In this document: positions 52,331 through 62,245 of the stretch, in pieces
How the letters are laid out: the number at the start of each line of letters is the position of its first letter
How positions within the stretch are numbered: position 1 is the stretch's first letter
Source of the DNA: Paraburkholderia atlantica
GTDB lineage: Bacteria; Pseudomonadota; Gammaproteobacteria; Burkholderiales; Burkholderiaceae
NCBI RefSeq assembly: GCF_009362785.1
Contig: NZ_WHNQ01000013.1
Coordinates: forward strand, 62,001-126,000
DNA length: 64,000 nucleotides
Direction: 5' to 3'
Translations under genes and position numbers: made by a program
Notes under the pieces: model-generated
The model's input: the letters and a program-made list of their open reading frames with translations, nothing else
Told to the model about the DNA's origin: nothing
The model's database searches: none

Positions 52331-53461
52331 ATGAACGCAAACCGCTCCGATGCACCGCGGCCTCGCCGAACAGCCAGCGTCCTGTTGACCGGCGTATCGT
52401 CGTGCGTGTTGACCTGTGCGCTCGCCGTTTCACAGTCGGGCTGCCAACGGCAGACCGAAACACAGACTGGCGATACGAGGCCAGCCGTGCAGCTCACCAG
52501 AGTCGAACCGGCCGACGCCTCCGTCATTCGCATTTTTACCGGGCGAGTCGAGCAGACCAGCATCTCGCCGCTCGCCTTCGAAGTATCGGGCCGCGTCGTG
52601 CAGATCGCGGTGCTCGAAGGCGCATCCGTGAAACGCGGGCAGGTGATCGCGCGTATCGATGAAGAACCCTACAAGCTGCAACTGCAACGCGCGAACGCGC
52701 AGTATCAGCAGCTGAGCGACAACCTGAAGCGTCAGGCGGTACTGCGCAAGGACGGGATTCTGTCTCAGGCTGCCTATGAGCAGCTGTCGGCTGCCACGGA
52801 TGCCGCACGCGCAGCACGCGACATGGCGAGCCGCGACCTGCGCAATACCCGACTCGTCGCGCCATTCGACGGCCGGATCGCTCGCCGCAACATCGAGATC
52901 CAGCAGGTCGTGCAGGCTGGCGCACCCGCGTTCAATCTGGAAAACATCGGCCGTGTCGATGTCGGCGTCGATCTGCCTCAGAGCATTGCCGAACGGCTGT
53001 TCGTCGATAAGACGCTGAGAGCCGAGGCGTGGCTGCCCGAACGGCCGCAGAACCGCTTCGCGCTAGTGTTCCGCGAACGGACCACGCAGACCTCGCCGAC
53101 TTCGGCCGCCTACCGGCTCGTGTTCTCCATCGAAGGACCGCAAAGCGCCGTGCTGTTACCCGGCATGGCATTGCGCGTACAGATGTCCGACACGGCCCGG
53201 CAAGTCGCGCCAAGCGACAACCACGGCTACTTCGCGATTCCGATCGCGGCGGTGTCGATCGGCGCGGACGGTCAGCGCAGTCTGTGGCGCTACGATGCGG
53301 CGTCCGGCCGTGTGCATGCGGTGCCGGTCAGCGTGCGCGAAATTCGCAATGACGACGCGGTCGTCGCGGGTGCGGTCGCGGAGGGCGACCGCGTGGTGGC
53401 CGGCGGCTCGCAGTTCATGAAAGAGGGAATGTCGGTCCGTCCAATGGATGCACCTCAATGA
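52331..53461 (+). CDS. RND efflux periplasmic adaptor (membrane fusion protein)
   Basis: A 376-residue adaptor with an N-terminal signal (hydrophobic core VLLTGVSSCVLTCALAVSQ) ending in SGC, a probable but imperfect lipobox. The half-motifs of the lipoyl domain are present: SPLAFEVSGRVVQIAVLEGASVKRGQVIARID and TRLVAPFDGRIARRNIEIQQVVQAGAPAF, separated by a coiled-coil hairpin (about 100-175). It links the inner-membrane pump to the outer-membrane channel. The start at 52331 follows GAGGAC. The stop overlaps the pump gene as ATGA. No regulator gene is adjacent. Confidence 0.93.
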   Translation: MNANRSDAPRPRRTASVLLTGVSSCVLTCALAVSQSGCQRQTETQTGDTRPAVQLTRVEPADASVIRIFTGRVEQTSISPLAFEVSGRVVQIAVLEGASVKRGQVIARIDEEPYKLQLQRANAQYQQLSDNLKRQAVLRKDGILSQAAYEQLSAATDAARAARDMASRDLRNTRLVAPFDGRIARRNIEIQQVVQAGAPAFNLENIGRVDVGVDLPQSIAERLFVDKTLRAEAWLPERPQNRFALVFRERTTQTSPTSAAYRLVFSIEGPQSAVLLPGMALRVQMSDTARQVAPSDNHGYFAIPIAAVSIGADGQRSLWRYDAASGRVHAVPVSVREIRNDDAVVAGAVAEGDRVVAGGSQFMKEGMSVRPMDAPQ

Positions 53462-56400
53462 ATCTCGCGCGCCCCCTGATCGAAAAGCCGCTGATCGCGT
53501 GGGTTCTGGCGCTGATCTCGCTGTTGGGCGGCCTTTTTGCGTACTACAACATCGGGCGGCTCGAAGACCCGAAGTTCACGATCAAGACCTCGGTCGTCGT
53601 GACGCTGTATCCGGGTGCGAGTGCGCACGAGGTCGAGCAGGAGGTGACGGACCGGCTCGAAAGCGCGATCCAGCAGATGCCGCAGGTCGAGAAGCTGACC
53701 TCGCGTTCAATGCCTGGCTACTCTGAAATCCGCGTCCAGATTCGCGACCAGTACACGTCGGCGCAATTGCCGCAAGTGTGGGACGAATTGCGCAATTCTG
53801 TGTCGGATGCACAGGTCCGGCTGCCACCGGGGGCTGGCCCGACACTCGTGCTTGACCGTTTCGGCGACGTCTACGGGATGTTCTACGCGCTGACCGGCGA
53901 GGGCTACACGCAGGCGCAACTATATGCGTACGCGCGCGAACTGCGCCGCCAACTGCTGACGCTTGACGACGTGTCCGACATCGTGATCGCCGGTCAGCAG
54001 CAGGAGGAGATCTCGGTCGACGTCGACCAGTCGAAACTGATCGCCAACAATCTTTCCACCGACGATCTCGCGCAGACGCTGTTCCTGCAGAACGAGGTTC
54101 GGCCCGCGGGCCGCGAACGCGTCGGCGACTTGTCGTTGCGGATCGCTCCGACCGGCTCGCTCGATTCGCTGCAGGCCGTCCGATCGCTGCCCGTCAACAA
54201 TACGCCCGGCACGCTGCTGCTCGGCGATATCGCTCGCGTGAGCCATGGCTATGCGACGATTCCGAACCATGTCATTCACTACAACGCCCAGCCCGCGATC
54301 ACGATCGGTATCAGCGCGCGACCGCGCGTCAACGTGGTCAGAGTCGGCGAGAGGATCAAGGCGAAGCTCGCCGTACTCGAGCGCGACCGCCCGATCGGTA
54401 TCAAGCTGTACTCGCTTTACGATCAGCCGCAGGTCGTCGACGAGAGCGTGCGCGGTTTTATCTTCGACGTGTTCCTGTCCGTGTCGATCGTCGGCGTTGC
54501 GCTCGGCATCGGGCTTGGCTGGCGCGCGGGGGTCGTGCTCGGCGTCGAGTTGTTCCTGTCGATTCTCGGCACGCTGCTCGTCATGTACGCGGCGGGGATC
54601 GAGCTTCAGCGGATTTCGCTCGGCGCGCTGATCATCGTGATGGGCATGCTGACCGACAACAGCATCGTGGTGGTCGAGGGCATGCTCGTGAGGGTGCAGC
54701 GAGGCAAGTCGCATCTCGAGGCGGCGACAGAGATCCTCAAACAAAGCCAATGGATTTTGCTCGCGTCGACCATCGTGGGAATTCTGGCTTTTTCGGGAAT
54801 CGGCCTGTCACCGGATGCGGTCGGCGAATTCTGCGCGTCCCTGTTCGCCGTCGCTGCGATTTCGCTGCTATTTAGCTGGGTAATCGCCATTGCGCTGACA
54901 CCGCTGTTCGGCACCTATCTTTTCAAGCCCGCGGACATCATCGATGAAGACCCGTTCAAGGCGAAGCTATACAGGCGTTATGGCGAGTTGTTGTCATGGG
55001 TCACCCGACGGCGCGTGCTGGTGGTCATCGGCCTCGTTGCGCTGACGGTGCTGGCGGGCCGGGCGTTCCGTTTCGTCGAGCAGAGCTTCTTCCCGGCGTC
55101 GACGACGCCGATCTTCTATGTCGATATGCGTCTGCCGCGCGGCGCCGACATTCGCGCGGTCGTCGAAAAGAGTCGCGAAGTCGAGAAGGTGCTGCTCGAG
55201 CATGCGGACGTCACCAACGTGCAGACGTATATCGGTTCGGGCGCGACGCGCTTCTTCCTTGTCTACGATCCGGAGACGCGCGATCCGTCGTACGCGCAGT
55301 TCATCGTCGGCGCGAAGGATCAGCGCCTGATCGACGTCATGCTTCCGAACATCGAAGCAGATCTGAAGAAGCGCTTCCCCGAGCAGCACTGGACGGTGAC
55401 GCGGCCGAACTTCGGGCCCGGCGGAGGCGCGGCGATTCAGGCGCGCTTCTCCGGTCCCGATCCGGCCGTGCTGCGTCGCTTGTCGCAGGAAGCGCAGAAC
55501 GTGCTGAAGGCCGACGGCCGCATCATCGCGATCCGCGACGACTGGGAGAACCCGATCAGCATCGTGCGGCCGGAATTCGACGAGTCGCGCGCGCGCTCGC
55601 TCGGTGTGACGCGCCGGCAGGTCACCGACACCATGGCTTATGCAACCGAGGGCCTGCGCGCGGGCCTCTATCGGGAGCGCGATCAATTGCTGCCGATCGT
55701 GCTGCGCTCGCCCGACTACACGCGCGGCGTCGCGGGCCTGCAGGACCTGCAGGTGTTCAGCGCGGGTCTGCGCCGTTACGTGCCGCTCGGCGACGTGGTC
55801 AACGGCTTCACGGTCGGGACCGAGGAAGGTCAGATCGCGCGCGAGGACCGGATTCGCACGATCACGGTATCGGCGAACGCTATCTATGGGCAGAACAGCG
55901 TCGACGCCTTCAACCGCATACGCTCGGGCATCGAGAACATCAAGCTGCCTTCGGGTTACCGCTTCGAATGGGGCGGCGAGCACGAATCGTCGACGCGCGC
56001 GCAGCAGAGCCTGTTCCGACAACTGCCGCTCGGCTTCATCGCGATGGCACTACTGGTGCTGATGATGTTCGGACGCCTGAAGCCCGCGCTCGTCGTGCTG
56101 CTCGTCGTGCCGATGTCGATCTGCGGCGTGACGCTCGGACTGCTGCTGTTTCGTGGCGCGTTCGGCTTCATGGCATTGCTCGGTCTATTGAGCCTGATCG
56201 GCATGCTGATCAAGAACGGCGTCGTGCTCGTCGAAGAAATGGATGCGCAGATCGCCGCCGGCGTGCCGCGCATGCAGGCGGTGACGCACGGCGCGATGAG
56301 CCGTCTGCGTCCGGTGATGCTGTCGGCCGGTACGACGGCGCTCGGTATGGCGCCCCTGTTGTGGGACCCGTTCTTCAAGGACATGGCGATTACGATCATG

Positions 56401-56517
56401 TCGGGCCTTGCTTTCGCCACCGTACTGACGATGGTCGCCGTGCCGGCGCTGTACTCGATGCTGTTCTCGATCAAGCAGGCGGAATGGGAGCCGGGCCGAC
56501 ACCCGGAAACAAAATGA
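53458..56517 (+). CDS. RND-family efflux pump inner-membrane transporter
   Basis: A 1019-residue AcrB/MexB-fold pump with 12 helices in two repeats and large periplasmic loops. The N-terminus is NLARPLIEKPLIAWVLALISLLGG, and EDPKFTIKTSVVVTLYPGAS is the typical first porter strand. Helix 4 reads GALIIVMGMLTDNSIVVVEG: one proton-relay Asp is kept but the usual second Asp is Asn (TDN rather than VDD), as in several HAE-like subgroups. The C-terminal repeat has LLSLIGMLIKNGVVLVEEMD. Both ends overlap neighbours by ATGA. The length and relaxed motif suggest an uncharacterised RND subgroup; substrate unknown. Confidence 0.94.
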   Translation: MNLARPLIEKPLIAWVLALISLLGGLFAYYNIGRLEDPKFTIKTSVVVTLYPGASAHEVEQEVTDRLESAIQQMPQVEKLTSRSMPGYSEIRVQIRDQYTSAQLPQVWDELRNSVSDAQVRLPPGAGPTLVLDRFGDVYGMFYALTGEGYTQAQLYAYARELRRQLLTLDDVSDIVIAGQQQEEISVDVDQSKLIANNLSTDDLAQTLFLQNEVRPAGRERVGDLSLRIAPTGSLDSLQAVRSLPVNNTPGTLLLGDIARVSHGYATIPNHVIHYNAQPAITIGISARPRVNVVRVGERIKAKLAVLERDRPIGIKLYSLYDQPQVVDESVRGFIFDVFLSVSIVGVALGIGLGWRAGVVLGVELFLSILGTLLVMYAAGIELQRISLGALIIVMGMLTDNSIVVVEGMLVRVQRGKSHLEAATEILKQSQWILLASTIVGILAFSGIGLSPDAVGEFCASLFAVAAISLLFSWVIAIALTPLFGTYLFKPADIIDEDPFKAKLYRRYGELLSWVTRRRVLVVIGLVALTVLAGRAFRFVEQSFFPASTTPIFYVDMRLPRGADIRAVVEKSREVEKVLLEHADVTNVQTYIGSGATRFFLVYDPETRDPSYAQFIVGAKDQRLIDVMLPNIEADLKKRFPEQHWTVTRPNFGPGGGAAIQARFSGPDPAVLRRLSQEAQNVLKADGRIIAIRDDWENPISIVRPEFDESRARSLGVTRRQVTDTMAYATEGLRAGLYRERDQLLPIVLRSPDYTRGVAGLQDLQVFSAGLRRYVPLGDVVNGFTVGTEEGQIAREDRIRTITVSANAIYGQNSVDAFNRIRSGIENIKLPSGYRFEWGGEHESSTRAQQSLFRQLPLGFIAMALLVLMMFGRLKPALVVLLVVPMSICGVTLGLLLFRGAFGFMALLGLLSLIGMLIKNGVVLVEEMDAQIAAGVPRMQAVTHGAMSRLRPVMLSAGTTALGMAPLLWDPFFKDMAITIMSGLAFATVLTMVAVPALYSMLFSIKQAEWEPGRHPETK

Positions 56518-58016
56518 TCCGCGCGCGCCCTTGTCTTCTCGCCATCGCGGCGCTGCTGCTCGAAGCAGGTTGTTCGGGTTCGTTGCAACTGGAAAAGCCC
56601 GCCGCGTTTCCGCCGCAGTATTCGGAGGCGCAACAGGGCGCGGCGACACCGATGTCCGCGCAGGATCTCGCGGCATGGTGGACCCAGTACAACGATCCGA
56701 CGCTGAACAAACTGATCGAAGTCGCGCTCGCGCACAACTTCGACATCGCTACCGCTTACGCACGCGTCGATCAGGTGCAGGCCGGGATCCGGCTGGCTCG
56801 CTCGCAACTGTTGCCGTCGGTGGGTGCGAGCGTCAGCGGCGCCAAGTTCCACGGCGGCGAGACGCAGCTCGAGTTCGCGCAGTTTCTCGGCATCACCAAT
56901 ACCGATGCGCAGTTCTGGCGAGTCGGGTTGCAGGCGCAATGGGAGATCGATCTGTTCGGCCAGGGACGCTCGCGGCTCTCGGCGGCACGTGAGCAGGTAC
57001 GCGCGGCCGCGGGCGATGCCCAGGCGGTGCGCCTGAGCGTGGTGTCGGGTGTCGCGGATCTGTATGTCACGTATCGCGGGCTGCTGCGTCAGCGCTCGAT
57101 CCTGCTGCAGAGCCGCGCAATCGCGGACGACTTCGTCGATATCGCCGAAAAGAGCTTTACCGCGGGCCTCGTGATGAGTACGGACATCGAAGCGGCGCGC
57201 GCTGGCCGCGCCCAGGTCGATGCGCGTATGCAGGACCTGGAGAACGGCATCGCACAGGCGCGGTTGAATTTGCAGAATCTTTGCGGCGTGCAGCCAGCGG
57301 ACTTCGCCGGAATCCTGGATGAAAGCGACACGCTGATGACCGCACTGCCGCACATCGAGCCCGGCCAACCCGTCGATCTGCTGATGCGGCGCCCGGATCT
57401 GATCGCGGCGCAGGCGCGCGTGAATGCGGCGGTCAGACAGTCGGATGTCGCGCGGCTCAACTACTGGCCGACCATATCGCTAAGCGGCATGCTCGCGCGC
57501 AATGGGTGGGAGTTCGCGGGTCAAAACCTCGGGGCCAGCACGTTCTGGCTATTCGGCGCGGCGATGGCGATGCCGCTGATCGACTTCGGCGCGCGGCGCT
57601 CGCAGGTGGAGTCGTCGGATGCGCAGGCGCAGCAGGCGATGTTCAACTACGAAAAGACCGCGCTCGGCGCGTTCTATGACGTCGACCGTGCGCTGGCGCG
57701 TTTGAACCGGCAGGATGAGTTGTTCAAGGCGCGCAATGAAGAAGTCACGCGTCGTGCCACGCAGCTGAGCCAGGTGCGACGTCGCTACGAACTCGGCGAT
57801 ACCGGCCGCGTCGATATCGATCAGGTGCGGGTTGCGCTGCTCGAAAGCCAGTCGTCGCAGGCTAGGGAAGAGGTCGGCAAGCTGCAGGCACAGTTCGCGT
57901 TGTTCAGGGCGATGGGGGGCGGCTGGTTGGCCAATCCGCCCGTGGCCTCGAATCAACCCGCACCGATGGCGCCCGCGCCCGACACCGCGAACGCACCGGC
58001 GCCGGCTTCACAGTAA
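56514..58016 (+). CDS. Outer-membrane efflux lipoprotein (NodT/OprM family)
   Basis: A 500-residue outer-membrane factor. The signal ends in LLLEAGC, giving a lipidated Cys at about residue 20. Two homologous repeats follow, each with long coiled-coil helices; WWTQYNDPTLNKLIEVALAHNFDIATAYARVDQ and LLMRRPDLIAAQARVNAAVRQSDVARLNYWPTISL are diagnostic TolC/NodT segments. The C-terminus is a Pro/Ala-rich tail (MAPAPDTANAPAPASQ). The start overlaps the pump stop as ATGA, completing a tripartite system. The frame is open far upstream inside the pump gene, which is not coding. Confidence 0.94.
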   Translation: MIRARPCLLAIAALLLEAGCSGSLQLEKPAAFPPQYSEAQQGAATPMSAQDLAAWWTQYNDPTLNKLIEVALAHNFDIATAYARVDQVQAGIRLARSQLLPSVGASVSGAKFHGGETQLEFAQFLGITNTDAQFWRVGLQAQWEIDLFGQGRSRLSAAREQVRAAAGDAQAVRLSVVSGVADLYVTYRGLLRQRSILLQSRAIADDFVDIAEKSFTAGLVMSTDIEAARAGRAQVDARMQDLENGIAQARLNLQNLCGVQPADFAGILDESDTLMTALPHIEPGQPVDLLMRRPDLIAAQARVNAAVRQSDVARLNYWPTISLSGMLARNGWEFAGQNLGASTFWLFGAAMAMPLIDFGARRSQVESSDAQAQQAMFNYEKTALGAFYDVDRALARLNRQDELFKARNEEVTRRATQLSQVRRRYELGDTGRVDIDQVRVALLESQSSQAREEVGKLQAQFALFRAMGGGWLANPPVASNQPAPMAPAPDTANAPAPASQ

Positions 58017-58194
58017 GAACGATCGGGTGAATAGCTTCACATCGCATGCGCGATGAATTGCATCAATGCGTAGCAAGCGTACTCGCAGGCCGTTGGCTTC
58101 AGTCGGGAGGACTAACAGGAGATGCGCAGCGTACGCGTACCTGCTCCGCGTAAGTCCCTTTCTGGAAGAAATCAGCTTCTCTGAAGGGTGAACG

Positions 58195-59631
58195 ATGACA
58201 ACCCAGGTCGAGACGAAACTGTCGTTACCCGCATTGACCGCGATGGTCGTTGGCTCGATGGTGGGCGCCGGGATTTTCTCGTTGCCGCGCAATTTCGCGC
58301 GTGCGACCGGACCGTTCGGCGCGGTCATTGCATGGTGCGTGGCGGGCATCGGCATGTACGCGCTGGCGCGCGTGTTTCAGGCGCTCGCACAGCGACGGCC
58401 CGAGCTCGATGCCGGTGTGTTCGCGTATGCGCGAGCGGGCTTTGGCGATTATGCGGGCTTTCTATCAGCATTCGGCTACTGGATGGCCGGCTGCTTCGGC
58501 AACGTGTCGTACTGGGTGCTGATCAAATCGACGCTTGGCGCTTTCGTCCCGGTCTTCGGTGAGGGCAATACGGCGACCGCGATCATTGTGTCGTCGGTGG
58601 GGATCTGGCTGTTTCATCTGGTGATGCTGCGCGGCGTCCAGCAGGCCACGATGATCAACACGATTGTCACAGTCGCGAAAGTGATTCCGATCGTGCTGTT
58701 CATCGTGATACTGATCGCGCTGTTTCGCGCCGACATGTTTCACGCAAATCTGCGGGAAGGCAACGATCAGCTCGGCAACGGCCTGTTCTCGCAGGTTCGC
58801 GCGACGATGCTCGTCACCGTATTCGTGTTCGTCGGCATCGAAGGTGCAAGCGTGTACTCGCGCTACGCGAAAAAGCGCTCGGACGTCGGCGCCGCGACGA
58901 TCACCGGCTTCGTCGCCGTGCTGTGTCTGCTGGTGCTGGTGACGCTGCTGCCTTACGCGACCTTGCCGCGCGCCGATCTCGCCGTGATGCGCCAGCCGTC
59001 GATGGCCGCGGTACTCGGCGCGCTGCTCGGCCCATTCGGCGTCGTGTTCATCAGCGCCGGTCTGATCATTTCGATCCTCGGCGCGTACCTCGCGTGGTCG
59101 CTGATCTGTGCCGAGGTGCTGTTCGCCGCCGCGCGCCTCGAGACGATGCCGCGCCTCTTCGCCCGACAAAACGAGCGCAAGCTGCCGGTCGCCGCGATCT
59201 GGCTCACGAGTACCGTGGTGCAGTGTTTCGTCATCAGCACGTACTGGTCGACCGATGCGTTTGCGCTGATGCTCAATCTGACGAGCTCGATGGCGTTGAT
59301 TCCTTATTTCCTCGTGGCCGCATACGGCATCAAGGCCGCGCGTTACGACAGTGGACAGAATGGCAGCACCTTCAGCGGCGCGTTGCGCACCGAGTATTTC
59401 GTCGCGATGTTCGCGACGTTCTATACGGCCTTTCTGCTGTTCGCGGGCGGTCTGAAGTTCCTGATGCTGTCGGCGTTGCTTTATGCACCCGGTACGGTGC
59501 TGTATGTGGTGGCCAAACGCGAGCGCGGCCTGCGGGTGTTTTCGAAAGTCGAGTGGGTCATCTTTGCCGTTGCGGCTTGCGGCGCGATCGCTGCGCTGAT
59601 CGGTCTCGCGAGCGGCGCGTTCGTCATCTGA
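58195..59631 (+). CDS. ArcD-like APC amino-acid antiporter
   Basis: A 478-residue APC transporter closely related to the arcD product at 35865. Shared segments include VGSMVGAGIFSLPR, RPELDAGVFAYARAGFGDYAGFLSAFGYW, GNVSYWVLIKSTLGAF and EGASVYSRYAKKRSDVG. About 12 to 13 helices. No arginine deiminase, OTC or decarboxylase gene adjoins it, so it may exchange ornithine, lysine or another basic amino acid or polyamine. A second, more distant paralogue follows after 68 bp. The 178 bp before it contain no gene. Confidence 0.9.
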   Translation: MTTQVETKLSLPALTAMVVGSMVGAGIFSLPRNFARATGPFGAVIAWCVAGIGMYALARVFQALAQRRPELDAGVFAYARAGFGDYAGFLSAFGYWMAGCFGNVSYWVLIKSTLGAFVPVFGEGNTATAIIVSSVGIWLFHLVMLRGVQQATMINTIVTVAKVIPIVLFIVILIALFRADMFHANLREGNDQLGNGLFSQVRATMLVTVFVFVGIEGASVYSRYAKKRSDVGAATITGFVAVLCLLVLVTLLPYATLPRADLAVMRQPSMAAVLGALLGPFGVVFISAGLIISILGAYLAWSLICAEVLFAAARLETMPRLFARQNERKLPVAAIWLTSTVVQCFVISTYWSTDAFALMLNLTSSMALIPYFLVAAYGIKAARYDSGQNGSTFSGALRTEYFVAMFATFYTAFLLFAGGLKFLMLSALLYAPGTVLYVVAKRERGLRVFSKVEWVIFAVAACGAIAALIGLASGAFVI

Positions 59632-59699
59632 GCGGTCGATCATCGTAGTCGCGCGAGCGCGGCTCGGTCGGAACGTGTTCGCGGGAGAGCGATCGCAGC

Positions 59700-61127
59700 A
59701 TGGACAAGCGCGTCAGACTTTCAGCGCCGGGCCTGATGGCGATGGTGATCGGCTCGATGGTCGGGGTCGGCGTCTTTTCGTTGCCGCAGGCGCTCGGCAA
59801 ATATACCGGCGTCGTCGGTTCGTTGATCAGCTGGACCATCACCGGCTCCGGCATGCTAATACTCGCGCTGATCTTTCAACGGCTCACGTGGCGCAAGCCG
59901 GAACTCGACGTCGGCGTCTATACGTATGCGCGCGTCGGGTTCGGACGCTATACGGGATTTCTGTCGGCGTTCGGCTACTGGTGCGCCAGCTGTCTCGGCA
60001 ACGTGGCTTATCTCGTGTTGATCAAGTCGGCGCTCGCGATCGTCGTGCCCTCGTTCGGCGCCGGCAATACGTTTAGCGCGATCGTCAGTTCCTCGCTGAT
60101 GATCTGGGTGTTTCACTTTCTGATTCTGCGCGGCGTGAAGGGCTCGTCGATTGCGAATGCGTCGATGACGGTCGCCAAGTTGCTCGCGCTCGGACTGTTC
60201 GCGGTTCTCGTGCTATCGAGCGTCGAACGGCAGATGTTCATCGCGAATCTGTGGACCGATCCCGAGCCGTCGGCGGCGGGGCTGTTCGATGAGGTGCGCA
60301 AGACGATGTTGGGGACGGTCTTCGTGTTTCTCGGCGTCGAAGGCGCGAGCGTTTATTCACGGCACGCGCGCGAACGGCGCGACGTCGGCGTCGCGACCGT
60401 GCTCGGCTTTCTGTGCGTGCTTGCGTTGATGGTCATGGTCACGTTGTTGTCGTATGGCGTGATGCCGCTCGAGCAGCTGGGCACGCTGAAAAATCCGTCG
60501 ATGGCTGGCGTGCTGAGCGCCGCGGTCGGCGCGTGGGGTGCGGTCGTGGTCAAGCTCAGCCTGTTGATATCGGTGCTCGGCTCCTATCTCGCATGGACGT
60601 TGCTCGCCGCCGAAATTCTGCACGCGGCGGGCAAGAGTCGTACGATGCCCGCGTTTCTCGGCCGCGAAAACCGCAACCACGTACCGGTCGCCGCGCTATG
60701 GATGACGAGCCTCGTGATCCAGGCGTTTTTGATCGTGACGCTGTTTTCGAAAGAAGCGTTCACGCTGGCCAAGGAGTTCACGACGTCGATGAGCCTGATT
60801 CCATATCTGTTCGTCGCCGGCTATGGCTTGAAGCTCGCGGCGAGCGGCGAATCGTATGCGGGGCAGCCGTGGTCACGCCGCGTCGATTTCGTGCTTGCGC
60901 TGATCGGCTGCGTCTATGCGCTCTTTCTCGTGTACGCGGGCGGTCTGCATTATTTGTTGATGTCGACCGTGCTTTACACGGCGGCGACCGCGTGGTTTTA
61001 CCTCGCCGAGCGTCGCAAGGGAAAACGGCCTGTGTTCACGCTGCTGGAACGCTGGCTGTTCATCGTGGTTCTGCTTACCGCGCTGGTCGCGTTCGCCGAT
61101 CTCGTGCGCAATCACTTCGGGGTTTGA
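59700..61127 (+). CDS. APC-superfamily amino-acid transporter (divergent ArcD paralogue)
   Basis: A 475-residue APC transporter of the same subfamily but more divergent: VGSMVGVGVFSLPQALGKYTG, KPELDVGVYTYARVGFGRYTGFLSAFGYW and EGASVYSRHARERRDVG. The helix 1 glycine motif reads GVGVF instead of GAGIF. It probably exchanges basic amino acids or related cations. It is in tandem with the upstream paralogue and likely co-transcribed. The pair is convergent with a LysR gene. The start follows a GGAGAG element. Confidence 0.88.
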   Translation: MDKRVRLSAPGLMAMVIGSMVGVGVFSLPQALGKYTGVVGSLISWTITGSGMLILALIFQRLTWRKPELDVGVYTYARVGFGRYTGFLSAFGYWCASCLGNVAYLVLIKSALAIVVPSFGAGNTFSAIVSSSLMIWVFHFLILRGVKGSSIANASMTVAKLLALGLFAVLVLSSVERQMFIANLWTDPEPSAAGLFDEVRKTMLGTVFVFLGVEGASVYSRHARERRDVGVATVLGFLCVLALMVMVTLLSYGVMPLEQLGTLKNPSMAGVLSAAVGAWGAVVVKLSLLISVLGSYLAWTLLAAEILHAAGKSRTMPAFLGRENRNHVPVAALWMTSLVIQAFLIVTLFSKEAFTLAKEFTTSMSLIPYLFVAGYGLKLAASGESYAGQPWSRRVDFVLALIGCVYALFLVYAGGLHYLLMSTVLYTAATAWFYLAERRKGKRPVFTLLERWLFIVVLLTALVAFADLVRNHFGV

Positions 61128-61194
61128 GCATTTCAGTGCCGCTCGCGGGTGAGGACGGTGCTCAGGAGATAGCTTGCCGCGCGCGCCGCGGGGC

Positions 61195-62091
61195 TCACAT
61201 CAGCGCGGCCTCGCGAATGCAGCGAATGAAATAGTCGGCCGGGCGCGTGTGAATCGCGCCTTCGCGCTGCATCAGATGCAATCTCGCAGTGCGCGACGTT
61301 TCAACGAAATCCAGTCTTTTCATATGCCCCGTCGAGTTCACGAGTTCGAGCGTGTGCGAAGCCCAGGCCATCACGGCGTCGATGCTGAGTGCGAGGCTGT
61401 ACATCAGCGATTGCGACGTGCAGCGAGTGATCCGGCTCGGCACCGGCAGGCCCTGACGGTTGAACAGATCGGCGACGAATTGCGGATAGTCGTCGGTGGT
61501 GTCGGAGTGGACCCATTCGACATCGCAAAGATCGGCGAGCGAACTGGCGTTCGCGAGCGCACCGTTCGCGCGCACTGCGAACGCCAAAGGATAAGACAGC
61601 AGTTCCGAACATTCGATCGACGAATCGGCGGACGATTCGGTCGCCGCGGCGAGCGCGAAATCGAGCGAACCCTGGCGCAACCGATCCTGTAGTTTCGTCG
61701 CGTGAAATTCGAGAAATTCGACTGTGATGTGCGGCATGTCCAGACGAAACCGCGCATAAGCATCGGGCAGCAGCGTAAGTGCCGCGAGCGGCGTCACACC
61801 GATCGTCACGCGGCCTTCCTGCGCGCCTCGCTCCATCGCCATCTGCTGCTCGGCGCGCCCGAGTTCCCCGACGATCAAGCGCGCATGCCGCAACAGAGAT
61901 TCCCCGGTGCGCGTAAGAGCGACGCCATTGACGCTACGGCCGAATAACGACATGCCGATATCGGATTCCAATTCCCGAATGGCTTTGGTAACGGCTGGCT
62001 GACTGACGAATAGCGCCCGCGAGGCGCCGACGATCGTGCCATGATCCGCGACGGCGACCAGTGCGCGCAATTGATGAAGCTTAATTGCCAT
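61195..62091 (-). CDS. LysR-family transcriptional regulator
   Basis: A 298-residue LysR regulator: N-terminal winged helix-turn-helix (residues 4-62, LHQLRALVAVADHGTIVGASRALFVSQPAVTKAIRELE), linker helix and effector-binding domain from about residue 90 (GRVTIGVTPLAALTLLPDAYARFR). The start at 62091 gives the canonical N-terminus; 16 extra open codons overlap the operator. It is divergent from an M20 amidohydrolase gene, the usual LysR arrangement, with an ATAAC-N5-GTTAT site between them. The inducer is likely the amidohydrolase substrate or product. Confidence 0.94.
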   Translation of the reverse strand: MAIKLHQLRALVAVADHGTIVGASRALFVSQPAVTKAIRELESDIGMSLFGRSVNGVALTRTGESLLRHARLIVGELGRAEQQMAMERGAQEGRVTIGVTPLAALTLLPDAYARFRLDMPHITVEFLEFHATKLQDRLRQGSLDFALAAATESSADSSIECSELLSYPLAFAVRANGALANASSLADLCDVEWVHSDTTDDYPQFVADLFNRQGLPVPSRITRCTSQSLMYSLALSIDAVMAWASHTLELVNSTGHMKRLDFVETSRTARLHLMQREGAIHTRPADYFIRCIREAALM

Positions 62092-62099
62092 TAACCTTA

Positions 62100-62133
62100 T
62101 TACCTCAGGGTAAATACTATAACTAACGGTTAT
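62100..62133. promoter_or_regulatory. LysR-type operators between the LysR and M20 genes
   Basis: TTACC-TCAG-GGTAA (62100-62113) and ATAAC-TAACG-GTTAT (62119-62133) are perfect inverted repeats. The second contains a T-N11-A core (T62120 to A62132), the LysR-box pattern. They sit 9-42 bp before the LysR start and about 113 bp before the M20 gene. Confidence 0.65.
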
Positions 62134-62245
62134 TGGCATAAAACTTTATCATGTTTTTATTCGCCGCCGCTCTCGTAGACTGCCTGTCAATTCGCGCTGA
62201 GCTTGATCCAGCGCGTGTCATACGGGTCTGTCAGAGGAGACGGCG

